Below, in pieces: positions 34,068 to 43,060 of a DNA stretch of 64,000 nucleotides. The notes below the pieces were generated by a model. The model made no database searches. It saw only the letters and a program-made list of their open reading frames with translations, and was not told the origin of the DNA. This DNA comes from Parvibaculum sp040390855 (GTDB lineage: Bacteria; Pseudomonadota; Alphaproteobacteria; Parvibaculales; Parvibaculaceae), in the NCBI GenBank assembly GCA_040390855.1, contig JAZJXO010000006.1:62001-126000 (forward strand), in the 5' to 3' direction. Numbering within the stretch: the first letter of the stretch is position 1; each line of letters begins with the position of its first letter. The translations under genes and the position numbers were made by a program.

Positions 34068-34325
34068 GGGTTCATTCTCCACTTCAAGGCAACATGCCGG
34101 TCCGGGTTTGGTCTGGTTGCGTTTTGTCCCCCGGATTTCCCTGTTTTGTTGGGTCTTCCCAGTTTCGTTAGGACATTGTGACGCGGTATTGCTGCAATGC
34201 GCAAGCCCCCGTTTCGCATTGCACAGAAATCCGTTTACCGGCCCAGACCACTGAGGCATTGTGAGCAAAAGCCAGAACAGACGGAGCGCATGAAGCTCCG
34301 GCCTTCCAGACAGGGATCCAAAGCC

Positions 34326-35516
34326 ATGAGCAAATCCGCAATTGAAGTCGTGATCGTCGGCGCGGCGCGCACGCCTGTCGGCTCGTTCAATGGTGCCTTG
34401 TCGGCGCTGCCCGCCCATGAGCTTGGCACCATCGCGATCAACGCGGCGCTGGACCGCGCCGGCGTCGCCAAGGATCAGGTCAGCGAAGTCATCATGGGCC
34501 AGATCCTGCAAGCTGGCGAAGGCCAGAATCCCGCGCGTCAGGCGTCCATCAATGCGGGTCTTCCCGTCGAGGTGCCCGCATGGGGCATCAACCAGCTTTG
34601 CGGTTCCGGTCTGCGCGCCGTCGCGCTCGGCTATCAGGCGATCCTCAACGGCGATAGCGATGTCGTGGTCGCCGGTGGTCAGGAAAGCATGAGCATGGCG
34701 CCCCACGCGGCTTATCTTCGTTCGGGCACCAAGATGGGCGATATGAAATTCGTCGATACGATGATCAAGGACGGGCTCTGGGACGCGTTCCATGGCTATC
34801 ACATGGGCCAGACGGCAGAGAATGTCGCCGCCCGCTGGCAGATCACGCGCGAGGAGCAGGACGCCTTTGCAGTCGCCTCGCAGAACAAAGCCGAAGCCGC
34901 GCAAAAATCCGGTCGCTTCAAGGACGAGATCGCGCCCGTCACGATCAAGGGCCGCAAAGGTGATACCGTTATTTCAGACGACGAATATATCAAATCAGGC
35001 GTGACACTCGACAGCATCTCCGGGCTGAAACCCGCCTTCCAGAAAGAAGGCGGCTCGGTCACAGCGGCTAATGCCAGCGGCATCAATGATGGTGCCGCTG
35101 CCGTCGTGCTGATGAGCGCCGACCGTGCCAAGGCCGAAGGCCGCAAGGTGCTTGGCCGCATCGTCTCCTGGGCGCAGGCCGGTGTCGATCCGGCGATCAT
35201 GGGCACGGGACCGATCCCTGCCTCCCGCGCCGCGCTCAAAAAAGCAGGCTGGTCCGTCGGCGATCTCGATCTTGTCGAAGCCAATGAAGCCTTTGCGGCG
35301 CAGGCGCTCGCCGTCAACAAGGACCTCGGCTGGGACGCGAGCAAGGTCAACGTCAATGGCGGTGCCATTGCCATCGGCCATCCGATCGGTGCGTCGGGCG
35401 CGCGCGTGCTCGTGACACTGCTGCATGAAATGGAAAAGCGCGACGCCAAGAAGGGCCTTGCGACACTTTGCATCGGCGGCGGTATGGGCATTGCCCTGTG
35501 CATTGAGCGTGCTTGA
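34326..35516 (+). CDS. phaA: Acetyl-CoA acetyltransferase PhaA
   Basis: A 396-residue biosynthetic thiolase that condenses two acetyl-CoA to acetoacetyl-CoA, the first step of polyhydroxybutyrate synthesis. The nucleophile is Cys92 in NQLCGSGLRAV, the histidine is in GGAIAIGHPIGASG and the second cysteine is in TLCIGGGMG. The ATG with AGGGATCC upstream is used; an upstream in-frame extension lies in the phaR promoter side. It is followed 65 bp later by phaB and is divergent from phaR, the classical arrangement in alphaproteobacteria. The polymerase gene phaC is not in the window. Confidence 0.96.
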   Translation: MSKSAIEVVIVGAARTPVGSFNGALSALPAHELGTIAINAALDRAGVAKDQVSEVIMGQILQAGEGQNPARQASINAGLPVEVPAWGINQLCGSGLRAVALGYQAILNGDSDVVVAGGQESMSMAPHAAYLRSGTKMGDMKFVDTMIKDGLWDAFHGYHMGQTAENVAARWQITREEQDAFAVASQNKAEAAQKSGRFKDEIAPVTIKGRKGDTVISDDEYIKSGVTLDSISGLKPAFQKEGGSVTAANASGINDGAAAVVLMSADRAKAEGRKVLGRIVSWAQAGVDPAIMGTGPIPASRAALKKAGWSVGDLDLVEANEAFAAQALAVNKDLGWDASKVNVNGGAIAIGHPIGASGARVLVTLLHEMEKRDAKKGLATLCIGGGMGIALCIERA

Positions 35517-35581
35517 ATAGCGTTGTGCGCGCTTCAACGCCGCAGCGACAGACTTGACTGGATTCGGGGAGAGATCAAAAA

Positions 35582-36307
35582 ATGTCCAAAGTTGCCATTG
35601 TCACCGGCGGTACACGCGGCATCGGTGCTGCCATTTCATTGGCGCTCAAAGGCGCGGGGCACAAGGTTGCGGCCAACTATGCCGGCAATGAGGCGGCGGC
35701 GGCGGCCTTCAGCAAGGAAAGCGGCATTGCGACGTTCAAGTGGGACGTGAGCGACTATGATGCCTGTGTCAAAGGCATCGCCGCTGTCGAAGCAGCGCTT
35801 GGACCCGTCGATATTCTCGTTAACAATGCGGGCATCACGCGCGATGCGATGCTGCACAAAATGACACAGCAGATGTGGCGTGAAGTGATCTCGACCGATC
35901 TCGACAGCGTTTTCAACATGACGCAGCCCCTCATCGCCGGTATGCGCGACCGCGGCTTTGGCCGTATCATCAGCATCTCGTCGATCAACGGCCAGAAGGG
36001 CCAGATGGGCCAGACGAATTACTCGGCGGCAAAGGCCGGTCTTGTCGGCTTCACAAAAGCGCTGGCGCAGGAAGTCGCCAAAAAAGGCGTCACCGTCAAC
36101 GTCATTGCGCCGGGCTATATCGACACGGAAATGGTTGCCGCCGTGCCGGAAAAAGTGCTTGAAAGTATTGTCGCGTCGATTCCCGTCGGGCGTCTCGGTG
36201 ATGTCAGCGAAATCGCCCATTGCGTGACATTCCTCGCCGATCCGAAATCGGCCTTCATCACCGGCACGACGCTCACCTGCAACGGCGCCCAATATATCGC
36301 CGGCTAA
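35582..36307 (+). CDS. phaB: Acetoacetyl-CoA reductase PhaB
   Basis: A 241-residue short-chain dehydrogenase that reduces acetoacetyl-CoA to (R)-3-hydroxybutyryl-CoA with NADPH, the second step of PHB synthesis. The cofactor loop is TGGTRGIG (8-15), NNAG follows, and the catalytic pair is Tyr147/Lys151 in NYSAAKAG. VTVNVIAPGYIDTEM is the usual C-terminal signature. A GGGGAGAG ribosome site precedes the ATG. It forms an operon with phaA. Length and motifs are standard for PhaB rather than FabG. Confidence 0.95.
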   Translation: MSKVAIVTGGTRGIGAAISLALKGAGHKVAANYAGNEAAAAAFSKESGIATFKWDVSDYDACVKGIAAVEAALGPVDILVNNAGITRDAMLHKMTQQMWREVISTDLDSVFNMTQPLIAGMRDRGFGRIISISSINGQKGQMGQTNYSAAKAGLVGFTKALAQEVAKKGVTVNVIAPGYIDTEMVAAVPEKVLESIVASIPVGRLGDVSEIAHCVTFLADPKSAFITGTTLTCNGAQYIAG

Positions 36308-36329
36308 GGTGGACATCGTCGGCTAAGGC

Positions 36330-36941
36330 CTACGACTTTTCCGTTTTCTTCTGCATACGGTCATATTCCTCGGCGCGGTCCAGACGGCCATGCTGAGGGT
36401 GGACCCATGTGTCCACCGGCCCCACATCGACATGCACGAAAGGGTGCCTGACCGGATAGAAACCGGCCCCGCCGACACCCAGTTTTTTCGCAATCTGATA
36501 GGTCTTTCCGGGATTTGAAAAATCCTGCGTGATGTCGACCGCCATGCCGCGCATGTGGAAACTTGAGGGATCAACCCCGTCCGAATGAGCCGACAGATAG
36601 GCATTGGTGCTGGCCGAACGGAAGGCAGACATTACGTAAATCGGCGTGTTCGAGCCTGAGGCCTTTGCAATCTCGTGCAGAAGATCCAGCAGGTCTGTGT
36701 GCATCTGGGTGCGTTCGTTCGTGCGCAGGTCGCGCATGAAACGGTTTATTTCCTTTTGTGCGCCGGGAATGTAATCGCCGTCGGCCCAATAGATGATGTT
36801 GAGCTTCTCGCCGGAATTGAGCGATTGCAGGTTGAGGCGCTTTTTATAGGGCGCGTCGGCTTTGACAATCGCGGGCATGACGATGGCGGTTGCCGCGGTG
36901 AGCGTGAGTACTCGGCGGCGGGTGATCAGTTTTTCTGTCAC
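36330..36941 (-). CDS. DUF882 / YcbK-like periplasmic peptidase-related protein
   Basis: A 203-residue protein of the DUF882 family (peptidase M15-like fold). A Tat-type signal is visible (TRRRVLTLTAATAIVMPA). The zinc motif is preserved: SFHMRGMAVD and FVHVDVGP. Members of this family act in the periplasm on peptidoglycan, for example as D-Ala-D-Ala carboxypeptidases or endopeptidases. It overlaps the upstream NodB-type gene by 4 nt (ATGA), so a shared cell-envelope job is likely, but the exact substrate is not known. Confidence 0.88.
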   Translation of the reverse strand: MTEKLITRRRVLTLTAATAIVMPAIVKADAPYKKRLNLQSLNSGEKLNIIYWADGDYIPGAQKEINRFMRDLRTNERTQMHTDLLDLLHEIAKASGSNTPIYVMSAFRSASTNAYLSAHSDGVDPSSFHMRGMAVDITQDFSNPGKTYQIAKKLGVGGAGFYPVRHPFVHVDVGPVDTWVHPQHGRLDRAEEYDRMQKKTEKS

Positions 36942-37750
36942 GGTACACTGGTCCTCAGGTTTTGTGTCGTCTCGGCCAGCGTCGGCTGATGCGGTTTGGG
37001 CGCAAGTTGCACGAAACGATAGCCCCGCTTTTCAAGCGTCACGATAAAGTTCGACAGCATGTCGGCGGTTCTGGATTTGGTGTCATGCAAAATAAGAATG
37101 CCGCGGCCTTCTGATTCAATGGCGCTCAAGCCCCGACGATAGATCGAGTTGGCGCTGATGGGCTTCCAGTCATCGGCCCCGAAAGAGCAGGACATGATGG
37201 CAATGTCTTGCGCGCCGAGCCATGCGATGAGCTTCTTGTTGTCATTGAGACCGGGAAAGCGGAAAAAGGGAGCGAGCGCCTGACGCTCTTCATAAGGAGC
37301 ATTTTCGAGCGCGTTATGTGCGGCGGCAAAACCGCGGGTGATCTGTGACTTCGCGGCTTTGAGCGAGAGGTGTCGCAGATTGTCGGGATGCGACCAGGTA
37401 TGTGTGCCGATTATGTGGCCGCGCCGCGCGATCTCGCGCACAAGGTCGGGGCGAGCTTGTGCATAGATCCCGACAAGGAAAAACGTCGCCTTGATGCAGT
37501 GCTTGTCGAGAATGTCGAGAATGCGCGGTGTGACGTCAGGATTGGGGCCATCATCAAAAGTAAGGGCGATCTCTTTGTGTTTAAGACCTGCCCCGTTGGC
37601 ATATTGCATGGTGCCGATGGTCGGCCCGCCGGTCGTGTCGATAAAGACTTTGGGCGTGGCGGGGCAGGCAGGCACTGAGGCTTGCGCCGTTGTGGCCAAG
37701 CCCAATGTCGCTGCCAAGAGTCCAAACGCAATAAATACCCGACGTAACAC
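36938..37750 (-). CDS. Polysaccharide deacetylase (NodB family), secreted
   Basis: A 270-residue esterase with a Sec signal peptide (VFIAFGLLAATLGLATTAQA). The NodB core is intact: motif 1 TFDDGP (64-69, metal ligand Asp67) and motif 2 HTWSH (His117, His121), with FRFPG as motif 3. It would remove N-acetyl or O-acetyl groups from an envelope glycan, such as peptidoglycan or an exopolysaccharide. Its stop overlaps the start of the downstream DUF882 gene, suggesting joint expression in wall remodelling. Confidence 0.92.
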   Translation of the reverse strand: MLRRVFIAFGLLAATLGLATTAQASVPACPATPKVFIDTTGGPTIGTMQYANGAGLKHKEIALTFDDGPNPDVTPRILDILDKHCIKATFFLVGIYAQARPDLVREIARRGHIIGTHTWSHPDNLRHLSLKAAKSQITRGFAAAHNALENAPYEERQALAPFFRFPGLNDNKKLIAWLGAQDIAIMSCSFGADDWKPISANSIYRRGLSAIESEGRGILILHDTKSRTADMLSNFIVTLEKRGYRFVQLAPKPHQPTLAETTQNLRTSVP

Positions 37751-37812
37751 GATAATCTGCCCAGCCCGCTACTTAAGCTCCGAGCCTAGCATTGTTCCGT
37801 TTAGGCACAAAA

Positions 37813-38238
37813 TCAGGGATGTGGGGCCCAGCCCTTCGGCGCCATTTCAAATCCGGCAAAGTCAAAGCCGGGCGAGACTGTGCAGCCGACAAGGGTGAAT
37901 GTGCCCAGAGGTTCTGCCGCCTGCCAGTGGCCTGTCGGCACGACCACTTGCGGGCGCTCGCCACGCACGAGGTCATTTCCAAGATGAAGGGTCGATCGGG
38001 ATTTGCCGTCGGGCGAGAGATGAAGCGCCAGCGCCTCGCCTGCATACCAGTGCCAGATTTCGGCGGCGTCCACGCGGTGCCAGTGCGAGCGTTCTCCGGC
38101 CCTCAATAGATAATAGATCGCCGTGCCATGCGACCGACCGGACGCATTGCCCGCGTCACGGAATGTCTCGGCAAACCAGCCGCCTTCGGGATGGGGTTTG
38201 AGGCCGAGGCGCTCGATGATCTCGTCCGCCGTCAGCAC
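37813..38238 (-). CDS. Cupin DUF985 protein
   Basis: A 141-residue cupin of the DUF985 family. HPEGGWFAETFR is the diagnostic start and the metal motif is in SHWHRVDAAEIWHWYAGE, with YYLLRAGE before it. The function is not known; cupins can be isomerases, dioxygenases or sugar-binding proteins. The start is GTG placed directly after the gloB stop (TGAGTG, no spacer), so translation is likely coupled. It is the second gene of a gloB-cupin unit. Confidence 0.9.
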   Translation of the reverse strand: MLTADEIIERLGLKPHPEGGWFAETFRDAGNASGRSHGTAIYYLLRAGERSHWHRVDAAEIWHWYAGEALALHLSPDGKSRSTLHLGNDLVRGERPQVVVPTGHWQAAEPLGTFTLVGCTVSPGFDFAGFEMAPKGWAPHP

Positions 38239-39009
38239 TCAGAATTTATCCTTGCGCAAGCGTGTCTCGGCAAAGACGTCAACGTCCGCCGCAGCAACGA
38301 GGTCGAGGGTGTTGCGCAGATCGCTGGAGGCCGCCCGCAGAAAAGGGTTTGTTGCCTTTTCAAGACCGATGGTGGTCGGCACGGTCCATGCGCCGCGTGC
38401 GCGTTTGTCGTCAATGTCTTTCGAACGTGCGATGAGCGCCTGATTGTGTGGTTCGACAGAGAGAGCAAAACGCGCATTCGATTGCGTATATTCATGGGCG
38501 CAATAGACAGTGGTGCTGTCGGGCAGCGCCATCAGCTTGCTGAGCGAGGTCCACATCTGTTCGGCCGTGCCTTCAAAGAGACGTCCGCAGCCCAAAGCAA
38601 AAAGCGTGTCGCCGACAAAGACAACATCGTCGTCGCCGAAATAATAAGCGATATGGCCGCGCGTGTGGCCGGGCACGTCGATGACGCGGGCTCTGGCATT
38701 GCCCAATTCGACAATGTCATCCTGACCGACCGCGCGGTCGATGCCGGGGATCAGGTCTTTCTCGCCTTTGGGACCGACAATGGTGCAGCCGTATTTGCGC
38801 TTGAGTTCTTCGTTGCCGCCCGCATGGTCGAAGTGATGATGTGTGTTGAAAATATGTGTGAGCTTCCAGCCCTTCGCGTCGAGCGCTGCATCAATGGCCG
38901 GGACTTCCGGCGTGTCGATTGCCGCTGTCGCGCCCGACTTCGGGTCATGGACCAGATAGCCGTAATTGTCGCTCAGGGCTTCAAACTGGTGAATCTGAAG
39001 TTTGCTCAT
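38239..39009 (-). CDS. gloB: Hydroxyacylglutathione hydrolase (glyoxalase II)
   Basis: A 256-residue metallo-beta-lactamase-fold enzyme that hydrolyses S-D-lactoylglutathione to lactate and glutathione, the second step of methylglyoxal detoxification. The binuclear metal motif THHHFDHAGG has ligands His57, His59, Asp61 and His62; more ligands lie in GHTRGHIAYYF and CAHEYT. The C-terminal substrate-binding tail ends in LRKDKF. Length is normal. It is divergent from the SAM-methyltransferase gene, a pairing I recall from many alphaproteobacteria. Confidence 0.96.
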   Translation of the reverse strand: MSKLQIHQFEALSDNYGYLVHDPKSGATAAIDTPEVPAIDAALDAKGWKLTHIFNTHHHFDHAGGNEELKRKYGCTIVGPKGEKDLIPGIDRAVGQDDIVELGNARARVIDVPGHTRGHIAYYFGDDDVVFVGDTLFALGCGRLFEGTAEQMWTSLSKLMALPDSTTVYCAHEYTQSNARFALSVEPHNQALIARSKDIDDKRARGAWTVPTTIGLEKATNPFLRAASSDLRNTLDLVAAADVDVFAETRLRKDKF

Positions 39010-39107
39010 AATGGGGCCTTTGTGTTCGCTGTTGGCTCTAACTTAAGACTTCTCAAGCTCATATAGAACCCCGCGAGACTGTTTTAGGATAAATCTGCTA
39101 GGCTTTC

Positions 39108-39875
39108 TTGATGGATGTGATCGACCTCAGAGATTTTTACGGACGACCGATGGGCCGCGTGGCGCGTGTGCTGATCGGGCGGCGCATCCGTATGCTCTGG
39201 CCCGATGTGAAGGGCCTCTCCGTTCTGGGTCTCGGCTTTGCTACGCCTTATCTTGGTTTGTTTCTGGGTGAAGCCGAACGTGTGCTGGGGTTGATGCCCA
39301 TGCAGCAAGGCGTATTGCGCTGGCCTGCCGAGGGGCGTTGTCTCACAGGGCTCGCGGATGAAAAAGAATTGCCGCTCGATGACGAATGCATCGACCGCGT
39401 GCTAGTCGTTCACGGTGTCGAGGCGAGTGAAAGTCTGCGTGCAAACTTGCGTCAGGTCTGGCGCGTGCTCGCGCCGGGCGGCAAGGTGCTGATCGTCGTG
39501 CCGAACCGGCGCGGTCTCTGGGCGCGGCGCGAGGCGACACCTTTCGGTCACGGGCAACCCTTTTCGCGTTCGCAGATCACACAAGCCCTGCGCGAGAGTC
39601 TCTTTTCGCCCGCCGGTTGGGACATGGCGCTTTTTGTTCCGCCGTTTGAATGGCGCCCCCTCATCCGAGCGGCAAATGCTTGGGAGCGTGTCGGCGGATT
39701 TTTATGGCCGCGTTTTTCCGGTGTGATTTTGGTCGAAGCGACAAAGCAGATTTATGCGGCGACGCCGATACCGGAAGCCCGTCGCGGTCTGGTGCGCCAG
39801 CGGGTGCGGGCGGTGTTGCCGGTGCAGGGCGGGGTGGTCTCGCGGCGCGATGAAGACAGTGATGCGGCGCTCTGA
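39108..39875 (+). CDS. SAM-dependent methyltransferase-like protein
   Basis: A 255-residue class I methyltransferase-like protein. The nucleotide-binding glycine motif is VLGLGFATPYLG, an acidic loop ELPLDDECIDRVLVVHGVE follows, and VWRVLAPGGKVLIVVPN is the typical post-III strand. Starts are TTG 39108 or, more naturally, ATG 39111. The substrate is unknown; the family is close to type 11 methyltransferases. It is divergent from gloB with a short shared promoter and is followed by a hairpin terminator. Confidence 0.8.
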   Translation: MMDVIDLRDFYGRPMGRVARVLIGRRIRMLWPDVKGLSVLGLGFATPYLGLFLGEAERVLGLMPMQQGVLRWPAEGRCLTGLADEKELPLDDECIDRVLVVHGVEASESLRANLRQVWRVLAPGGKVLIVVPNRRGLWARREATPFGHGQPFSRSQITQALRESLFSPAGWDMALFVPPFEWRPLIRAANAWERVGGFLWPRFSGVILVEATKQIYAATPIPEARRGLVRQRVRAVLPVQGGVVSRRDEDSDAAL

Positions 39876-39882
39876 CTGCCTA

Positions 39883-39908
39883 GCCTCTCCCTATGGGAGA
39901 GGGCTTTT
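39883..39908 (+). terminator. Rho-independent terminator after the methyltransferase
   Basis: CCTCTCCC / GGGAGAGG stem (39884-39891 with 39895-39902), a 3-nt loop and a GCTTTTCTT tail. A clear single-direction terminator. Confidence 0.8.
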
Positions 39909-39909
39909 C

Positions 39910-40174
39910 TTCCTTTCTTTTTTGTCGTTGCGAGCCAAGGCCATCCATCCATTTTTTCAGGTCACAAGTGGGGAAATCTTTTTTATTTTTTCCCATTCCG
40001 GAAATAAATACATTTCCCGCAATTTTTGCAAAACCCGATTGTCGAGGCTCGACGAACATCAACGATCTCGACATGGAAACCTCGGATCTCTTGCAAGAAA
40101 CACTCGGAATCCGAGCCTCAAAGTTGATGGATAAAGTGCTTGTCCCCGCTTTTTCACGCGGGCGTAACGGTGTC
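39910..40174. other. 265-bp non-coding gap before metW
   Basis: AT-rich for this genome, with no persuasive gene or RNA. Short frames on both strands have no family resemblance. A weak stem lies just downstream of the metW stop (CCCGC...GCGGG, 40146-40163) but lacks a T tract in the metW direction. Confidence 0.6.
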
Positions 40175-40789
40175 TTACCGGTTCTTGCGCGACATCAGCA
40201 GCACGGCTGATTCCGCCGTGAGATTGTCGATCGTGCCGGGGCGCCCGACGCGTTTGGCGCGGTTGCCGATGACGCTCACTGCGTCGTCGATGCGCAGGCC
40301 AAGTTCTTCGCAAAGTGTGACGAAATCTTTGACCGTACACAGATGAATGTTCGGCGTGTCGTACCAGTCATAGTCGAGCGAGTTTGTGCGGGGCATCCGG
40401 CCCGACCAGAGTAGCTGGAGGCGGATGCGCCAGTTGCCGAAATTCGGCAGCGAGACCACAACGCGTCGTCCGATACGTTGCATCTGCATCAGCACCTCGC
40501 GCGGGTTGCGCGTCGCCTGAATGGTCTGACTCAGGATCACATAGTCGAAGGCGTTGTCGGGATAGTCGCGCAGGTCCGCATCCGCGTCCCCCTGGATCAC
40601 CGAGAGACCGCGCGTCACAGAGGCGTTCACGCCGTCTTGTGATATTTCAATGCCGCGTCCATCGACGTTTTTTGTGCGCGCGAGCAATTCCAGAAGATCG
40701 CCGTCACCGCAGCCGACGTCGAGCACGCGGGCATTGGCCTCGATCATTTCAGCGATGAGGGCAAGGTCGACGCGGGTTTGAGAGATCAT
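40175..40789 (-). CDS. metW: Methionine biosynthesis protein MetW
   Basis: A 204-residue methyltransferase-fold protein of the MetW family. The SAM-motif-like start is VLDVGCGDGDLLELL, and GRGIEIS and YVILSQTIQATRNP are MetW signatures. MetW is needed together with MetX for homoserine O-acetylation in many proteobacteria, probably as an activator rather than a methyltransferase. It overlaps metX by 4 nt (ATGA), so the pair is co-translated. Length is normal. Confidence 0.95.
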   Translation of the reverse strand: MISQTRVDLALIAEMIEANARVLDVGCGDGDLLELLARTKNVDGRGIEISQDGVNASVTRGLSVIQGDADADLRDYPDNAFDYVILSQTIQATRNPREVLMQMQRIGRRVVVSLPNFGNWRIRLQLLWSGRMPRTNSLDYDWYDTPNIHLCTVKDFVTLCEELGLRIDDAVSVIGNRAKRVGRPGTIDNLTAESAVLLMSRKNR

Positions 40790-41997
40790 GCGTTGAGGCC
40801 CCGTTTGGTGGCAGCAGATCCGATGAAGCCTCTCAGCGTTGCAAACATTTCAGGCTCATCAAGAAGGAACGCGTCATGGCCTTTGTCTGTGTCGATTTCG
40901 ACAAAGCTCACGTTCGCCGCAGCCGCATTTAGCGCGTGCACGATCTGGCGGTTGTCGGATGTGGGGAACAACCAGTCGGATGTAAACGAGACAACGCAAA
41001 AACGTGTTTTTGTGTTCTTGAATGCCTTGGCGAGCACGCCGTCATAGTCTGCTGCGAGATCGAAATAATCCATTGCGCGGGTAATGTAGAGATAGGAGTT
41101 CGCGTCGAAACGATCGACAAAGCTCATGCCCTGATGGCGCAGATAGCTTTCGATCTGGAAGTCGGCATCAAACCCGTAAGTGACCTTCTCGCGATCCTGC
41201 AGCTTGCGTCCGAACTTGCGATGGAGTGCGGCTTCCGAAAGATAGGTGATGTGCGCGGCCATGCGCGCGACCGCGAGACCCTTTGCGGGGTTCGTGCCGT
41301 TGTCGAGATATTGTCCGTTGCGCCAGTCGGGATCGGCCATGATCGCCTGACGACCGACTTCGTGGAAGGCGATGTTCTGCGCGGAGTGGCGCGCCGTTGT
41401 CGCAATCGGGATCGCGGCGAAAACGCGGTCGGGATAGGCTGCTGCCCATTGCAATGTCTGCATCCCGCCCATCGAGCCGCCGATGACGAGGAAGATGTCG
41501 TTGATGCCGAGACGGTCAAGCAGCATCGCCTGCGCGCGCACCATGTCTGCAATGGTGATCACGGGGAAAGTGAGACCGTATGGTTTGCCGGTCGCGGGGT
41601 CGATGTCTTTCGGCCCCGTCGTGCCCATGCAGGAGCCCAGCACGTTCTGGCAGATGACGAAAAATCTGTCCGTGTCGATGGGCAGGCCCGGTCCCACCAT
41701 CGTCGCCCACCAGCCGCCGGGCTTGCCGGTGACCGGATGGCGGCTCGCCGCATATTGGTCAAGCGTCAGAGCATGGCAGATGAGAACGACGTTGGACTTG
41801 TCGGTATTGAGCGTCCCATAGGTCTCATAGGCGATCTGAAACGGGCTGAGTTTCATCCCGCTGTCGAGCGTCAGCGGGCTTTCCGGACCGAAATAAGCGA
41901 CCGCGCTCACCGCGCTCACCGCGTTCACGCGCAAAGCATCCGTGTCGGCGCCCTCTGAGGTGCCGGTGCCGGATTGCAGTTCTTTGCGTTCACTCAT
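40786..41997 (-). CDS. metX: Homoserine O-acetyltransferase MetX
   Basis: A 403-residue alpha/beta-hydrolase-fold enzyme that transfers acetyl from acetyl-CoA to L-homoserine, the committed step of methionine synthesis. The nucleophile elbow is GGSMGGMQTLQW and the catalytic histidine is in DKGHDAFLLDE. The N-terminal 25 residues are poorly conserved and include an (AVS)n stretch encoded by a 9-bp tandem repeat. I saw no SAM riboswitch in the 150-bp leader. It forms an operon with metW. Confidence 0.95.
   Translation of the reverse strand: MSERKELQSGTGTSEGADTDALRVNAVSAVSAVAYFGPESPLTLDSGMKLSPFQIAYETYGTLNTDKSNVVLICHALTLDQYAASRHPVTGKPGGWWATMVGPGLPIDTDRFFVICQNVLGSCMGTTGPKDIDPATGKPYGLTFPVITIADMVRAQAMLLDRLGINDIFLVIGGSMGGMQTLQWAAAYPDRVFAAIPIATTARHSAQNIAFHEVGRQAIMADPDWRNGQYLDNGTNPAKGLAVARMAAHITYLSEAALHRKFGRKLQDREKVTYGFDADFQIESYLRHQGMSFVDRFDANSYLYITRAMDYFDLAADYDGVLAKAFKNTKTRFCVVSFTSDWLFPTSDNRQIVHALNAAAANVSFVEIDTDKGHDAFLLDEPEMFATLRGFIGSAATKRGLNA
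41900..41926 (-). repeat. 9-bp triplicate in the metX N-terminus
   Basis: Three tandem ACCGCG(C/T)TC units at 41900, 41909 and 41918 encode a repeated Ala-Val-Ser stretch in the disordered N-terminal extension of MetX. It is in frame and harmless, probably replication slippage. Confidence 0.85.
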
Positions 41998-42147
41998 GTC
42001 TCAACCGTCTCAAAAACCCATCGGGGCGCGGCCCATAGCTAGGGATGCCCCCCCTGCAATGTCAATGTTTTCCTTCCTTTCAGGCGTCCAGCCCCTTATG
42101 AATACCTGCCTTGCGGGCTAGGTTTTCGGTCCGTTCAGGTCTGTCCC

Positions 42148-43059
42148 ATGAATGAGCTTTCCATGTCCACCAAGACGCAAAACCCGGCCCGCGATCTCAA
42201 AGATGTCAGGCGAGAGCTTGATATGATTGATGATGCCATTCAGGACCTGCTGATGAAGCGGACGGAGCTGGTTGTCGAAGTGGCGGAAGCCAAAGCCCGC
42301 GCGGCGAGTGCTGCCGGTGCAGGGAGCTTCATTGCCTTCCGGCCGGGCCGCGAGGCGGAGGTTTTGCGCAGACTTGCCTCCCGCCACTCAGGACGGTTTC
42401 CGCTCAAAGTCATCTTCCGGCTCTTCCGCGAAATCATCACAACCATGACGAGTCTGCAAGGCCCGTTCCGCGTCGATGTCTTCGGCGCGGGTGACACGCT
42501 TGCCTATTGGGATCTCGCTCGCAGCTATTACGGCTCGTCGACGCCGATGGAACTCCATGACAACGCACGTGACGTCTTGCGTCGCGCAGGCGGCGATCCG
42601 TCGGTTGTCGCGATCCTGCCGGAGCCTGGCAATTATGCCGGTGCCGACTGGTGGCCGTCGCTCGCACTTGGCGGCGTCAATGGGGCACGCGTTGTGGCGC
42701 GTCTGCCGTTCCTTGATGTGGGTGATGATGCGGACACACCCAAAGCGTTTGTTGTCACACAGGCGACGTTCGACGAGACGGGTGATGACACGAGCCTTGT
42801 TGTTGTCTCTTCAGCCGGTGATGTGAGCGAGGCGGCGATTGGCGCTCGTATGAAGGCCGTGGGCTTTGACGCCACCCGCGTCAGCGTCGTACAGACGAAA
42901 GAGGGCGGGCCCACCCGGCATAATCTCTTTGCCGTCAGATCTTATGTGAAAGCGGATGACAGGCGGCTTGCGGCGCTTGTGAGTGAGGGACCAGCGGAAC
43001 GTGCGGTTCTCATCGGCGGATATGCAAATCCTGTGCGGCGCGCGAAAGACGGCGAGTAA
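42148..43059 (+). CDS. Chorismate mutase (type II) with prephenate-dehydratase-like C-terminal domain
   Basis: A 303-residue protein. Residues about 15-105 are an AroQ-type chorismate mutase (LKDVRRELDMIDDAIQDLLM with its catalytic Arg, then EVAEAKARAA). The remaining 190 residues look like a decayed prephenate dehydratase: VFGAGDTLAYWDLARSYYG and ILPEP, then a final ACT-like segment (TKEGGPTRHNLFAV), without the usual catalytic TRF motif. Chorismate-to-prephenate conversion is expected; dehydratase activity is doubtful. It lies just before hisC and tyrA in one operon. Start ATG 42163 is an alternative. Confidence 0.85.
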   Translation: MNELSMSTKTQNPARDLKDVRRELDMIDDAIQDLLMKRTELVVEVAEAKARAASAAGAGSFIAFRPGREAEVLRRLASRHSGRFPLKVIFRLFREIITTMTSLQGPFRVDVFGAGDTLAYWDLARSYYGSSTPMELHDNARDVLRRAGGDPSVVAILPEPGNYAGADWWPSLALGGVNGARVVARLPFLDVGDDADTPKAFVVTQATFDETGDDTSLVVVSSAGDVSEAAIGARMKAVGFDATRVSVVQTKEGGPTRHNLFAVRSYVKADDRRLAALVSEGPAERAVLIGGYANPVRRAKDGE

Positions 43060-43060
43060 A

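Noticed and set aside
34068..34904. N-terminal extension of PhaR into the phaA region
   Set aside because: The frame is open but runs antisense through phaA, and the family start with a good ribosome site is GTG 34067.
41998..42147. Possible SAM-II riboswitch in the metX leader
   Set aside because: I read the minus strand for the conserved SAM-II pseudoknot pattern known upstream of metA/metX in alphaproteobacteria and could not match its core. A covariance-model search would be decisive.
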